64,000 bases of DNA, taken from the NCBI GenBank assembly GCA_934512135.1, contig CAKSWT010000006.1:97198-161197 (forward strand), read 5' to 3'. The stretch's first letter is position 1. Every line of letters starts with the position of its first letter. The notes beneath the pieces were generated by a model. The model ran no database searches and had not been told where the DNA came from. It saw nothing but the letters and a program-made list of their open reading frames with translations. This document shows positions 50,161 through 58,253 of the stretch, in pieces. The position numbers and the translations under genes were made by a program. The DNA comes from an uncultured Oscillospiraceae bacterium. GTDB lineage: Bacteria; Bacillota; Clostridia; Oscillospirales; Oscillospiraceae.

Positions 50161-52256
50161 AATGTTACCTCCTGATTTTCTGTATTCGCCTTGACTGCGC
50201 GCTTTGCGCCCAGGGTCGTGGCAATGATGGGTTTGTCAAAAATGTAGAGCACAGCAGGCAATACCAGAAGTACCGTCACCATGCTGATGATTGCGCCCCG
50301 TGCCATCAGTGAGCACAGGCTGCCGATGAGGGCCACATCGGAATACACGCCCACACCGAAGGTCGCGGCAAAGAAGCTCAGCGCCGAAACCATAATGGAT
50401 GTGGCGCAGGCGTGGAGCGCCGTGTCCACTGCGTCCTTCTTGTTCTTGCCGTGGGTACGCTCCCGGAGATACCGGTTTGTCATGAGAATGGCATAGTCCA
50501 CGGTGGCGCCCAGCTGAATGGTGCCAATAACAATGGAGGCGATAAACGGAAGCTCCGTTCCCGTGAAGCCCGGAATGCCCATATTGACGAAGATTGCAAA
50601 CTCAATCACCGCCACCAGCAGGAAGGGCAGGATCACAGACCGCAGCACCACCGCAATAATCAGGAACACCAGGCCAATGGACACGGAGTTCACCACGGCA
50701 AAGTCGTGGTCGGTGATGGTAATCAGATCCTTGGTGCAGGGCGCCTCGCCGATGAGCATGGAGTCCTCGTCATACTTTTTGGTGATATTCTGGAGCTCCG
50801 TGATCTGGTTGTTGACCTCCGGGCTTGCAGTGGCATATTCCGAGCCGATGAGCATCAGCTTGTAATTGTCGCTTTCCAGCGTGGAGGTCAGATCCTTGGG
50901 CAGGAACTCGTCGGGAATCAGACTGCCCACCAGGGAATCCACCCCCAGCACATAGCTCACGCCGTCCACCTGCTCCATCTCCCGGGACATCTTGCGGATG
51001 TCCGTGGAGGAGGTGTCACTGTCCAGCAGCAACAGATGCAGGGCACCCATATGGAAGTCCTCCCGCAGAGCCTGGTTGGCCTGGGAGCTGTCCAGCTCCT
51101 CCGGCAGGGTGGAATCCAGATTGTAATACACATTGGTGTGAGTATATCCGTAAATGGCCGGTACCAGAAGAATCAGAAACACCACAATAAACAGCTTGTA
51201 GTGCTTCATAATCCCGCCGGACAGGCGGCCCACATCCGGGAGAAGGGCCCGATGAGTGGTTTTCTTGATGGCCTTGTGGAACACCAAAATCAAAGAAGGA
51301 AGAATGGTAACACAACTAATGACACCAAATACAACGCCCTTGGCCATCACAATGCCCAGATCCAGGCCCAAGGTGAAGCTCATAAAGCACAGGGCAATAA
51401 ATCCGGCCACTGTAGTCATGGAGCTGCCCACCACCGAGGAGAACGTGGCGGCAATGGCGTGGGCCATGGCCTCATTCTCGTCGTCATAATAGTGCAGGTT
51501 CTCCGAGAAGCTGTGCCACAGGAAGATGGAGTAGTCCATGGTCACGCCCAGCTGCAACACCGCCGCCAGGGCCATGGTGATGTAGGAGATCTCCCCTGCG
51601 AAAATGTTGGTGCCCAGGTTATACAGAATTGCCATACCGATGCTGGCGATAAACAGTACCGGGAGCATCAGGGAATCCATGGTGATGGCCAGCACCACAC
51701 AGCTCAGCAGCACCGCAATGAGCACATAGATGGGCTCCTCCTTCTCGGTCAAATCCCGGGTGTCGGAGATGGTGGCCGTCATGCCGCCGATGAGGGCATC
51801 CTTTCCGGCAATCTGCTTGAGCTGTGCCAGGGCCTCCAGCGTCTCATCGCTGGAGGTACCGCCGGAGAAGAAGACCAGCATCAGGGTACTGTCCTCTGTG
51901 TTGAATTTCTCCAGCAGGTCGTCCGGCAGGACATCCTTGGGAACAGAGAGACTGGCAATGCTGTCATACCACAGCACATCCGCAACGCCCTCCACCTGGC
52001 TGAACTCCTCCCGCATGTGGGCCACGCCCTTGTCGTCCATCCCTCGGACCACAACCATGGAGTAGCCGCCTTTTCCGAATTCGTCCTGTAAAATGTCCTG
52101 TCCCACCATGGTGTCAATGTTATCCGGCAAATAGGTCAAAATATCGTAGTTGACCCGGGTCGCCGCATAGCCCATGATGGATGGAATCAGCAGGAGCACC
52201 GCAAGGATCAACACCAGGACCCGGTGCTTCGCAATAAACCGTCCAAATTTTATCAT
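50157..52256 (-). CDS. MMPL/RND-family transporter
   Basis: Proton-driven exporter of the MMPL superfamily, 699 residues in two similar halves: helix, extracellular domain, then five or six helices each. The helix-4 proton relay pattern GVTMDYSIFLWHSF (first half) and GATVDYAILMTNRYLRE (second half) is conserved. It resembles the MmpL-like pumps of Firmicutes that export lipids or drugs. The promoter overlaps a TetR operator. Confidence 0.92.
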   Translation of the reverse strand: MIKFGRFIAKHRVLVLILAVLLLIPSIMGYAATRVNYDILTYLPDNIDTMVGQDILQDEFGKGGYSMVVVRGMDDKGVAHMREEFSQVEGVADVLWYDSIASLSVPKDVLPDDLLEKFNTEDSTLMLVFFSGGTSSDETLEALAQLKQIAGKDALIGGMTATISDTRDLTEKEEPIYVLIAVLLSCVVLAITMDSLMLPVLFIASIGMAILYNLGTNIFAGEISYITMALAAVLQLGVTMDYSIFLWHSFSENLHYYDDENEAMAHAIAATFSSVVGSSMTTVAGFIALCFMSFTLGLDLGIVMAKGVVFGVISCVTILPSLILVFHKAIKKTTHRALLPDVGRLSGGIMKHYKLFIVVFLILLVPAIYGYTHTNVYYNLDSTLPEELDSSQANQALREDFHMGALHLLLLDSDTSSTDIRKMSREMEQVDGVSYVLGVDSLVGSLIPDEFLPKDLTSTLESDNYKLMLIGSEYATASPEVNNQITELQNITKKYDEDSMLIGEAPCTKDLITITDHDFAVVNSVSIGLVFLIIAVVLRSVILPFLLVAVIEFAIFVNMGIPGFTGTELPFIASIVIGTIQLGATVDYAILMTNRYLRERTHGKNKKDAVDTALHACATSIMVSALSFFAATFGVGVYSDVALIGSLCSLMARGAIISMVTVLLVLPAVLYIFDKPIIATTLGAKRAVKANTENQEVTL

Positions 52257-52276
52257 TGAATCAGATGCCTCCTCAG

Positions 52277-52295
52277 AAATGACTTTGGGTCATTT
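52277..52295. promoter_or_regulatory. Secondary TGAC palindrome in the MMPL leader
   Basis: AAATGAC, TTTGG, GTCATTT: a 7-bp inverted repeat sharing the TGAC/GTCA half-site of the main operator, located between the MMPL promoter and gene. Confidence 0.5.
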
Positions 52296-52309
52296 ATTTT
52301 CTATGAGGC

Positions 52310-52338
52310 ATTGTACTACGAAAATGACCATTCGTCAA
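52310..52338 (-). promoter_or_regulatory. Promoter of the MMPL operon
   Basis: Minus strand TTGACG (52333-52338), 17-base spacer, TACAAT (52310-52315). The -35 and spacer lie inside the TetR operator. Confidence 0.85.
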
Positions 52339-52361
52339 TCTTAAAAATGACGAATGGTCAT
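52324..52361. promoter_or_regulatory. TetR operator between MMPL and tetR genes
   Basis: ATGACCATTCGTCA (52324-52337) and TGACGAATGGTCAT (52348-52361) form a perfect 14-bp inverted repeat with a ten-base centre. Each arm is itself a near-dyad (TGAC...GTCA). It overlaps the MMPL -35, as expected for repression. Confidence 0.85.
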
Positions 52362-52379
52362 ATTTTTTTCGATGGCCTA

Positions 52380-52408
52380 TTGCATAGTTTGCCGAAAACC
52401 GCTATAAT
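52380..52408 (+). promoter_or_regulatory. Promoter of the TetR gene
   Basis: TTGCAT (52380-52385), 17-base spacer, TATAAT (52403-52408). Confidence 0.85.
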
Positions 52409-52440
52409 GGCAGTAAAGTTTTACACAGGGAGGCGTAATT

Positions 52441-53055
52441 GTGGGGAAAGTTGAGGAAAACAAACGGCTGAAACGCGGCGCGATTTTGGACGCGGCCCTT
52501 CAGCTTTTCACCGATCAGGGGCTCAATAAGACCTCGATCTCCGACATCGCCGCTCGGTCCGGCGTGGCCAAGGGGACCTTCTATCTCTATTTCAAGGACA
52601 AATATGACATTCGAAACAAGCTGGTGATTCGGCAGTCCCGGCGTCTGCTGATGGACGCCTATGCCGCCATGCAGAGCAAGACCTTCCCCTCTCTGGAGGA
52701 GCAGTTTGTCTTTATCACAAATCATATTTTAGACCAGCTGGCCAGCCACCACGATCTGCTGATCCTGCTCTCCCGAAACCTCAGCTGGGGCATCATCAAA
52801 CAGGAATTCTCCCATGCTGACCAGGACGACCAGGACGTATTGCAGACCTTTAATACCATGACCCGGCAGCACGGGATCTCCGACACAGATTCTGCCATTA
52901 TGTTCTATCTGCTCATCGAACTGGCCGGGCCTGCCGGGTGCAACGCGATTCTCTATCAAAACCCCTGCGATTTGGAGACCTTGAAGCCGTATTTGTTTGA
53001 ATCGGTCCGCCGAATTGTGCGGCAGTTTGAGGAAAAGAGCCAGATTTCCGAGTAA
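52441..53055 (+). CDS. TetR-family transcriptional regulator
   Basis: Probable repressor of the divergent MMPL operon and of itself. The 204-residue protein has the TetR N-terminal helix-turn-helix: GAILDAALQLFTDQGLNKTSISDIAARSGVAKGTFYLYFKDKYDI. The C-terminal ligand domain is unassigned. The start is GTG 52441, with GGGAGG 7 nt upstream. A TGAC/GTCA operator lies between it and its target. Confidence 0.93.
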   Translation: MGKVEENKRLKRGAILDAALQLFTDQGLNKTSISDIAARSGVAKGTFYLYFKDKYDIRNKLVIRQSRRLLMDAYAAMQSKTFPSLEEQFVFITNHILDQLASHHDLLILLSRNLSWGIIKQEFSHADQDDQDVLQTFNTMTRQHGISDTDSAIMFYLLIELAGPAGCNAILYQNPCDLETLKPYLFESVRRIVRQFEEKSQISE

Positions 53056-53077
53056 CCCCTTCAACACGGCCGACAAA

Positions 53078-53116
53078 AGCCCCCGGCCACATCCGCAATG
53101 GATGTGGCCGGGGGCT
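53078..53116. terminator. Bidirectional terminator after tetR
   Basis: A 17-bp stem AGCCCCCGGCCACATCC / GGATGTGGCCGGGGGCT with a GCAAT loop. TTAT follows on the plus strand and TTTG on the minus strand. Confidence 0.85.
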
Positions 53117-53267
53117 TTATGGTTATGGAGAAGTAGCAAATTAAAAGAAGCGCTTCCAGACGACTCCGCCTGATTGACTTCCTGCACTTATTATACCCGG
53201 TTTACCCGGAATTGCAAGTGAATTTCCGTTTCAAAAGGCGACAAACGCTGTCCAATCTTTTGTCCAA

Positions 53268-54692
53268 TCATCTCGCATACCGGTCAATGGTCTCCTCCAT
53301 AATGGCAATGGTCTCAGCGACGGAATATACATCCCCCAGCGCCAGGGCGTTTTTGGCATAGTCCCCCAGCACATGGGCCAGCGTGGCCTCGCTGATGTCC
53401 GCGAACACCGCCTGCTGCCATGGCTGCGCACAGACAGAGAACAGTCGGGTGTCATACAGGCCCATACAGAACCGGGAGGTTCCGGAGAATACGTTTTCCC
53501 GGAACAGATAGGGGGTCATGTTCCCCTCCTTGCTCCGGCGGACCAGCTCCCGCAGAGCCTCCAGCACATCCTCCCGGCTGAGGCTGGGAATTCCGCTCCC
53601 CTGCATTTCCGTGATGACGCCGGTCTCAATGAGCTGAATCATTCCCTCCATGGTAAAGAAAGTCTCGTTTCCCATGGTCCCGGAGGAGTGATAGAACAGC
53701 CGAAGGGCCTCCTGCACCTGGGGAATCTGGAGCATCTCCGGCGGCACGTATTTCATGGCGGTCTCCGGGGGAATACAGGCAATAATGGATGGGTTGCTGG
53801 ACACGACCACAGGCCGAGGCATATCCAAGCCCTCCATAATCCCCTGAAACGCCGAGATATAGGACATCAAATCCCCGCTGCTCCGCTGCAAAATAGGCGT
53901 GAACTGCTTTCGAAGGATGCCAAACTTTTTCAAATACAGATCCCGCACCTCCGGCTCCCGGCAAAATACGGCGGACTGGAATGTGTCATCCAGCATCAGC
54001 ACCCCGCCGGAGGTAATGATATAGTAGGGAAACAGTGCGGGGCCCACGTTGGGATCCGCCAGATAGCAAAATCTCGGGTCATAGTGCTCCATCAGGGTGA
54101 TTCGGGGCAGCACCTGCCGCAGGGCCATCATATTGTGAAGTCTTGCCTCGTCGGAGGCCGAGGCCATCAGGCAAAACAGGTGGCAGCAGCCCTCGAAGGT
54201 CGGATCACAGTCCGCCAGCGCCTGAGACAGACTCTCAAAGCAGTATGCATACCGCAGCGGCACCATCATCTCCACATGTCCGTGGGGCCGGGCGGCCTCC
54301 ATACCCAGCACAGTCTGGACGGCGGCGTTGACATTGGCGGTACCGGTAATCACCTTGGGCAATTCCGCCGTGGTTTGGGCCATCCGCTTGGGGGCAAGGG
54401 GCAGCACCTCCGCCATATCCGACAGCATTCCCTTCAACGCCTGGAAGCTGCGGTATCGGTTGTCCCCGATCCGCTCCACCTGGTACTCCCGCATCAGCTC
54501 CTGCCGCTCCGGCAGGGCGCAGGCAATGGCCGTGAGGATCTGCTCTACGGTCTCCGTGCTGTCCGGCAGCCTTGTCCCGCTTTGAATCTTATACAGCATA
54601 GACGTGGACAAGCCGCTCTGGGTCGCAATGCTGTTGATGGGAACGCCGCTGGCAGCAATGGCCGTCCTGAGTTTTTCCGAAAAAACCGACAT
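53268..54692 (-). CDS. XRE-type regulator with large effector domain (paralogue B)
   Basis: Transcriptional regulator of unknown signal. Residues 1-60 form an XRE helix-turn-helix (SGVPINSIATQSGLSTSMLYKIQSGTRLP). The remaining 410 residues have no family I recognise but match the next gene throughout (ALPERQEL, FPYYIITSGGVLML, PYLFRENVFSGTSRF, DVYSVAETIAIMEE). It begins 18 nt after its paralogue; the pair follows the MaoC/OYE cluster on the same strand and may regulate it. Confidence 0.82.
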   Translation of the reverse strand: MSVFSEKLRTAIAASGVPINSIATQSGLSTSMLYKIQSGTRLPDSTETVEQILTAIACALPERQELMREYQVERIGDNRYRSFQALKGMLSDMAEVLPLAPKRMAQTTAELPKVITGTANVNAAVQTVLGMEAARPHGHVEMMVPLRYAYCFESLSQALADCDPTFEGCCHLFCLMASASDEARLHNMMALRQVLPRITLMEHYDPRFCYLADPNVGPALFPYYIITSGGVLMLDDTFQSAVFCREPEVRDLYLKKFGILRKQFTPILQRSSGDLMSYISAFQGIMEGLDMPRPVVVSSNPSIIACIPPETAMKYVPPEMLQIPQVQEALRLFYHSSGTMGNETFFTMEGMIQLIETGVITEMQGSGIPSLSREDVLEALRELVRRSKEGNMTPYLFRENVFSGTSRFCMGLYDTRLFSVCAQPWQQAVFADISEATLAHVLGDYAKNALALGDVYSVAETIAIMEETIDRYAR

Positions 54693-54710
54693 AGATGTAT
54701 CCTTCCTCCG

Positions 54711-56132
54711 TCAGCGGTATTCGCTGACAACCCTCTCCATAATTTCAATACTCTCCGCCGGAGAGTACACGTCTCCTACCATCTCCGCGTCCTCGGCATA
54801 CTCCGACACCAGCCGGGACAGGCTGCTCTCTGTGATGTTGGCACAGGCCAAGCCCGGAGCTGCCTCAAACAGCGTCAGGAGGCTTCCGCCTCGCTGGGAC
54901 ATGGCAAACCGGCCCACCCCCTGGAACAGATTCTCCCGGAACAGATAGGGCACGTTGCTCCCCTCCTTGCACCGCTGGATAAAGATGTCCAGGGCCAGGA
55001 GAATGTCCTGCCGCTGTCCTCTGGGCACAAAATCTCCCGGCATCTCGACGATTTCGCCGGTTTCGATCAAATGCCGCAGCCCCTCCTCGGTGAAAAAGGA
55101 CACACAGCCCCCCTCGGTGGCCTTCTCGTAAAATTTCTGGCTGATGGCCAGCATTTCCGGCCGCATCATCTCTTTGGGGAGATATTTTAGGGAAATCTCT
55201 CGGGGAATGCTGCTGAGAATACAGGGCGCCGTGGCAATACAGGTGGCCCGAATGGTTTCATTGATGATGGGCTGCGTCACATTCTCCCAGGTATGGAAAT
55301 ACATCTCCATGCTGGGGGCGCCCACCTCCACCATGGGCTGGAACTGCTTGGCCGACTCCTCAAAGGCCTCAATAAACCGGTCCCGAATCTCCGGATCTCT
55401 TAAAAATACGGCCTTTTGATGGTTCATCCCGATCTGCATCACTCCGTCGGTGGTAATGACCAGGTAGGGGAACAGAACCGTCCCCACCCCGGGATCCGTC
55501 AGGTAGCTGTAGCGTGCCCGGTACTTGGGCAGAGTGATGATCCGAGGCAATACCTCCCGCATGGTGCTGACATTGTAGAACATGGCCTCATCCGTCTGGG
55601 TGGACTGAAGGTAAAACAAATGGTCCACCGTGTCAAACTCCGGATGGCAGTTGACCAGGGCATGGGAGAGATAGCCCACGCAATATCCATAGTTCAGGGG
55701 GAGCATCAGCCGGATTCGTCCGTGGGGGCGAAGGGTCTCCTTTTCCAGCAGATACTGCATCACCAGATCGATGTTGCTGGCTCCGGTAATTATCCTGGGA
55801 ATCTCCATCTCGTGGGACACATCCCCCATTTTCGGCAGAGGCGTCACATGGGCCATATCCGAAAGCATGGCCCGCATCTCCTGAAAGCAGCGATACCGAA
55901 CCTGACCCACCCGCTCAATGCGGTAGGCCCGCAGCAGCTCCTGCCGCTCCGGCAGCGCGCAGGCCATAACAGAGAGCATCCGCTCCAGGGTCTCCAGGCT
56001 GTCCGGCAGCCGGCTTCCACTTTGCATCTTATACAGCATAGACTGGGACAGTCCGCTCTGCCGCGCGATTCTCATCACAGGCACTCCGCTTTTGGCAATG
56101 GCCTCCTTCAGGCGTTCCGAGAACTCTTGCAT
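54711..56132 (-). CDS. XRE-type regulator with large effector domain (paralogue A)
   Basis: Tandem paralogue of the gene at 53268. The 473-residue protein has the helix-turn-helix SGVPVMRIARQSGLSQSMLYKMQSGSRLP followed by the same unassigned effector region (ALPERQELLRAYRIERVG, FPYLVITTDGVMQIG, PYLFRENLFQGVGRF, DVYSPAESIEIMER). Such paired, same-length regulators may form heterodimers or answer two related ligands. It has its own promoter after the terminator of the MaoC operon. Confidence 0.82.
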   Translation of the reverse strand: MQEFSERLKEAIAKSGVPVMRIARQSGLSQSMLYKMQSGSRLPDSLETLERMLSVMACALPERQELLRAYRIERVGQVRYRCFQEMRAMLSDMAHVTPLPKMGDVSHEMEIPRIITGASNIDLVMQYLLEKETLRPHGRIRLMLPLNYGYCVGYLSHALVNCHPEFDTVDHLFYLQSTQTDEAMFYNVSTMREVLPRIITLPKYRARYSYLTDPGVGTVLFPYLVITTDGVMQIGMNHQKAVFLRDPEIRDRFIEAFEESAKQFQPMVEVGAPSMEMYFHTWENVTQPIINETIRATCIATAPCILSSIPREISLKYLPKEMMRPEMLAISQKFYEKATEGGCVSFFTEEGLRHLIETGEIVEMPGDFVPRGQRQDILLALDIFIQRCKEGSNVPYLFRENLFQGVGRFAMSQRGGSLLTLFEAAPGLACANITESSLSRLVSEYAEDAEMVGDVYSPAESIEIMERVVSEYR

Positions 56133-56198
56133 GGCTGTATTCCCCCCGTTTCTTTCATTTTCACATCTTTGTATGATTTTCCCTGATTTGATAGTTTT

Positions 56199-56228
56199 AT
56201 TATATCACAGGGAAGGGGCTCCCGGCAA
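56199..56228 (-). promoter_or_regulatory. Promoter of the paired XRE regulator operon
   Basis: Minus strand TTGCCG (56223-56228), 18-base spacer, extended -10 TGATATAAT (TATAAT at 56199-56204). Inverted repeat TTCCCTG (56179-56185) / CAGGGAA (56208-56214) flanks the -10 and may be an autoregulatory operator. Confidence 0.75.
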
Positions 56229-56231
56229 GAT

Positions 56232-56275
56232 AAAAAATTGGCGGGCTGTGGTCGTTTTGCGACCCAGCCCGCCCA
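56232..56275 (-). terminator. Terminator of the MaoC operon
   Basis: Minus strand GGCGGGCTGGGTCG / CGACCACAGCCCGCC (one mismatch) with a CAAAA loop, then AATTTTTT. It separates the enzymes from the XRE pair. Confidence 0.9.
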
Positions 56276-56280
56276 ATATG

Positions 56281-56727
56281 TCAGTCTACTTTTCTTCCAT
56301 AGACAAAGTTGGGGAAGCCCTGATTCCCTCCTACGGAAATCATGCCCTCGATGTACCCCTCGTTGTCTACTCTTGCCCAGATCTCCCACCGGCCAGGACC
56401 AGCGGGAAAATCCACCTTAAAGAACTCGTCTCCCGTGTAGAAGCCGAAGTTGATGGGTGTGCCGTTGGCGTCGCCGGAAAGGGTGCCATCCGGGTTGGGG
56501 GTAAAGTGGAAGGTCATGTCTCCCTCAAAGGCTCCATGGCCCGGCGCCCCATAGTTTTTCAGTTCTACCTGAGGCTTGTTATCCTCCGGGGGAGGGCCGC
56601 CAGGGCCCCCCTCCATTCCCTCCGGAGGTGGTCCCCCGGCAGGAGGACCGCCCTGGAAATCCGGCCCGTGGACCAGGGTGGGGTCCGGAAGCCACATTTT
56701 CACATAATATGTACCGGAAATGGCCAT
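56281..56727 (-). CDS. Small lipocalin-like protein with Gly/Pro-rich insert
   Basis: Unknown function, 148 residues, cytoplasmic by sequence. It opens SGTYYVKMWLPDPTL, then a low-complexity loop (about 26-50: GGPPAGGPPPEG, GGPGGPPPED), then beta strands: GTLSGDANGTPINFGFYTGDEF, GRWEIWARVDNEGYIEG and GNQGFPNFVYG. The start and strand pattern resemble the first 100 residues of the flavodoxin fusion at 58254. It lies 11 nt after the MaoC-like gene with AAGGAGG 6 nt upstream. Confidence 0.7.
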   Translation of the reverse strand: MAISGTYYVKMWLPDPTLVHGPDFQGGPPAGGPPPEGMEGGPGGPPPEDNKPQVELKNYGAPGHGAFEGDMTFHFTPNPDGTLSGDANGTPINFGFYTGDEFFKVDFPAGPGRWEIWARVDNEGYIEGMISVGGNQGFPNFVYGRKVD

Positions 56728-56738
56728 CGTGCCCCTCC

Positions 56739-58124
56739 TTACCCCTTCCGGGAGGGCAGTTTAATGGTGGCGCCGCCCTCCTCGTAAATCTCGTCGTCGT
56801 TGATGGTGGTAATCCAGAAGCCCAGCTCCACAAAATGCTCCCCATCCTTCTCGTACTTGTCATAGACCTGGGAGTGAATCTTCATCACGTCGTACTGGAG
56901 GCCGTGGGTGTTGCACTTCCTCCCCTTCATACAGGGGATTTTCTCAATCATGTCGGAAACAGCGGTGTTCTTGGGGAAGGCGAAGCCCTGCTCCGTGGGA
57001 TCGGTCATAATGCCCCAGCGGATGTTCTGAATCCAGCCATGGGTACCCATCCAGTTGTTGATATGGTGAATGGCAAAATCACGGCCCAGGAAGTTGATGA
57101 AGATGCCCCGCTTCACTTCCTTGGGAGGTGCGCCCGCTCCGGGAGGGGGACCCATCTTGGCCCGGGGATCGTCATAGGGGGGAACCTCAGGATCCCACTC
57201 CTTCATATCTTCGGGAACATAGACGCCAAACTTGGGGTCCCGGGTCATTTTTGCCCGAACCTCCGGGTCAGAGAGCTCCTTCATGGTGCGGCTGCCGCCC
57301 ACGGCCATGCCATAGGGCGGGGTGGGATTGCAGGAGGAATGGATGGGGCCGTCGATGGTCACGTTGGGCATATCCCCCACGTTTACATCCTCCCAGTAGA
57401 GGATTTTGTCCCCCCGGTAGTCCTCCTTGGCCCAGGTGTCGAAAATAGACTGCCACTCCTCGTCGGTGTAATAATGCTCCGGACGGGTCCACCAGTCGGG
57501 GCTTTCCCAGCCGCGCATGCCCTCCGGCATATCCGCGGGATCCTCGTAGGATTTGAGATTCTCTCTGGCGGAGAACATAACGCCCAGGACCTTTTCCCCC
57601 TTCTGATTGTACACCGAGCCATGGCACTTGAGCACCAAGTTCCGGTAGATGCTGCCCTCCTTGGGCGTCAGGTCAATGAGCTCCAGCTTGTCCTTCACCA
57701 GATACAGGGTGTCTCCGGCGTAGACGGGCAGCAGCTGGTCAATCTCATGGTGGAGGCCGGTGACCGCCAGGAAATCCCGGGCCTTGCCGTTGAAGGCGGT
57801 GAGAAAGCTGTCGTCGTGGGCGGCGAAAGCAGGCATGGCGATTTTGCCGTCAAAGCCCAGAGAGCGGGCATACTCGTCGTCGGTATAGAGCTTATTGTCG
57901 GGGTCATACTTCTTTGCATTGTAGAGCATCATGTCCTCTTTGACCTCCAGGACATTGGAGAAGCCCTGGGTGCCCTTTTCGATCTTCCCGGAGATCAGCG
58001 CCTCCACGTTGATGGGGCCCCGATCCTCCAGCTCCTTGATCTTGGCATAATACTCCTCGGCATAGGGCTTTTCCCGCTCGGTCCAGACGCCGGGATACAC
58101 CGTGACAAACTTACCAGTTCCCAT
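56739..58124 (-). CDS. MaoC-like double-hotdog protein
   Basis: Probable enoyl hydratase/dehydratase-type enzyme. The 461-residue protein has an N-terminal FAS1/MaoC_N-like domain (GKIAMPAFAAHDDSFLTAF, HHEIDQLLPVYAGDTLYL, about 90-220) and a C-terminal hotdog with GRDFAIHHINNWMGTHGW (about 350-375). A Pro-rich loop (KMGPPPGAGAPPKEVKRG, near 330-345) lies between the halves. MaoC hydratases act on CoA thioesters; the substrate here is unknown. AAAGGAAG precedes the ATG. It has its own strong promoter and a palindromic leader. Confidence 0.75.
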   Translation of the reverse strand: MGTGKFVTVYPGVWTEREKPYAEEYYAKIKELEDRGPINVEALISGKIEKGTQGFSNVLEVKEDMMLYNAKKYDPDNKLYTDDEYARSLGFDGKIAMPAFAAHDDSFLTAFNGKARDFLAVTGLHHEIDQLLPVYAGDTLYLVKDKLELIDLTPKEGSIYRNLVLKCHGSVYNQKGEKVLGVMFSARENLKSYEDPADMPEGMRGWESPDWWTRPEHYYTDEEWQSIFDTWAKEDYRGDKILYWEDVNVGDMPNVTIDGPIHSSCNPTPPYGMAVGGSRTMKELSDPEVRAKMTRDPKFGVYVPEDMKEWDPEVPPYDDPRAKMGPPPGAGAPPKEVKRGIFINFLGRDFAIHHINNWMGTHGWIQNIRWGIMTDPTEQGFAFPKNTAVSDMIEKIPCMKGRKCNTHGLQYDVMKIHSQVYDKYEKDGEHFVELGFWITTINDDEIYEEGGATIKLPSRKG

Positions 58125-58152
58125 TGTGATCTTCCTTTCATCATGGTATTCT

Positions 58153-58183
58153 GCCAGGCAGGAGCGCAGCGCTCCCGCCTGGC
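58153..58183. promoter_or_regulatory. 31-base near-perfect palindrome in the MaoC leader
   Basis: GCCAGGCAGGAGCGC and GCGCTCCCGCCTGGC (one mismatch) around a central A, between the -10 and the MaoC-like gene. It is either an operator or a stable 5' RNA hairpin; no T-tract follows. Confidence 0.65.
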
Positions 58184-58197
58184 CATCCTACAATCTT

Positions 58198-58226
58198 ATT
58201 ATATCAAACTGTTTTTTAGAATGCAA
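58198..58226 (-). promoter_or_regulatory. Promoter of the MaoC operon
   Basis: Minus strand TTGCAT (58221-58226), 17-base spacer, TATAAT (58198-58203). Confidence 0.85.
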
Positions 58227-58253
58227 TAGATTCCTGTAGAATTCTTAGTTTTC

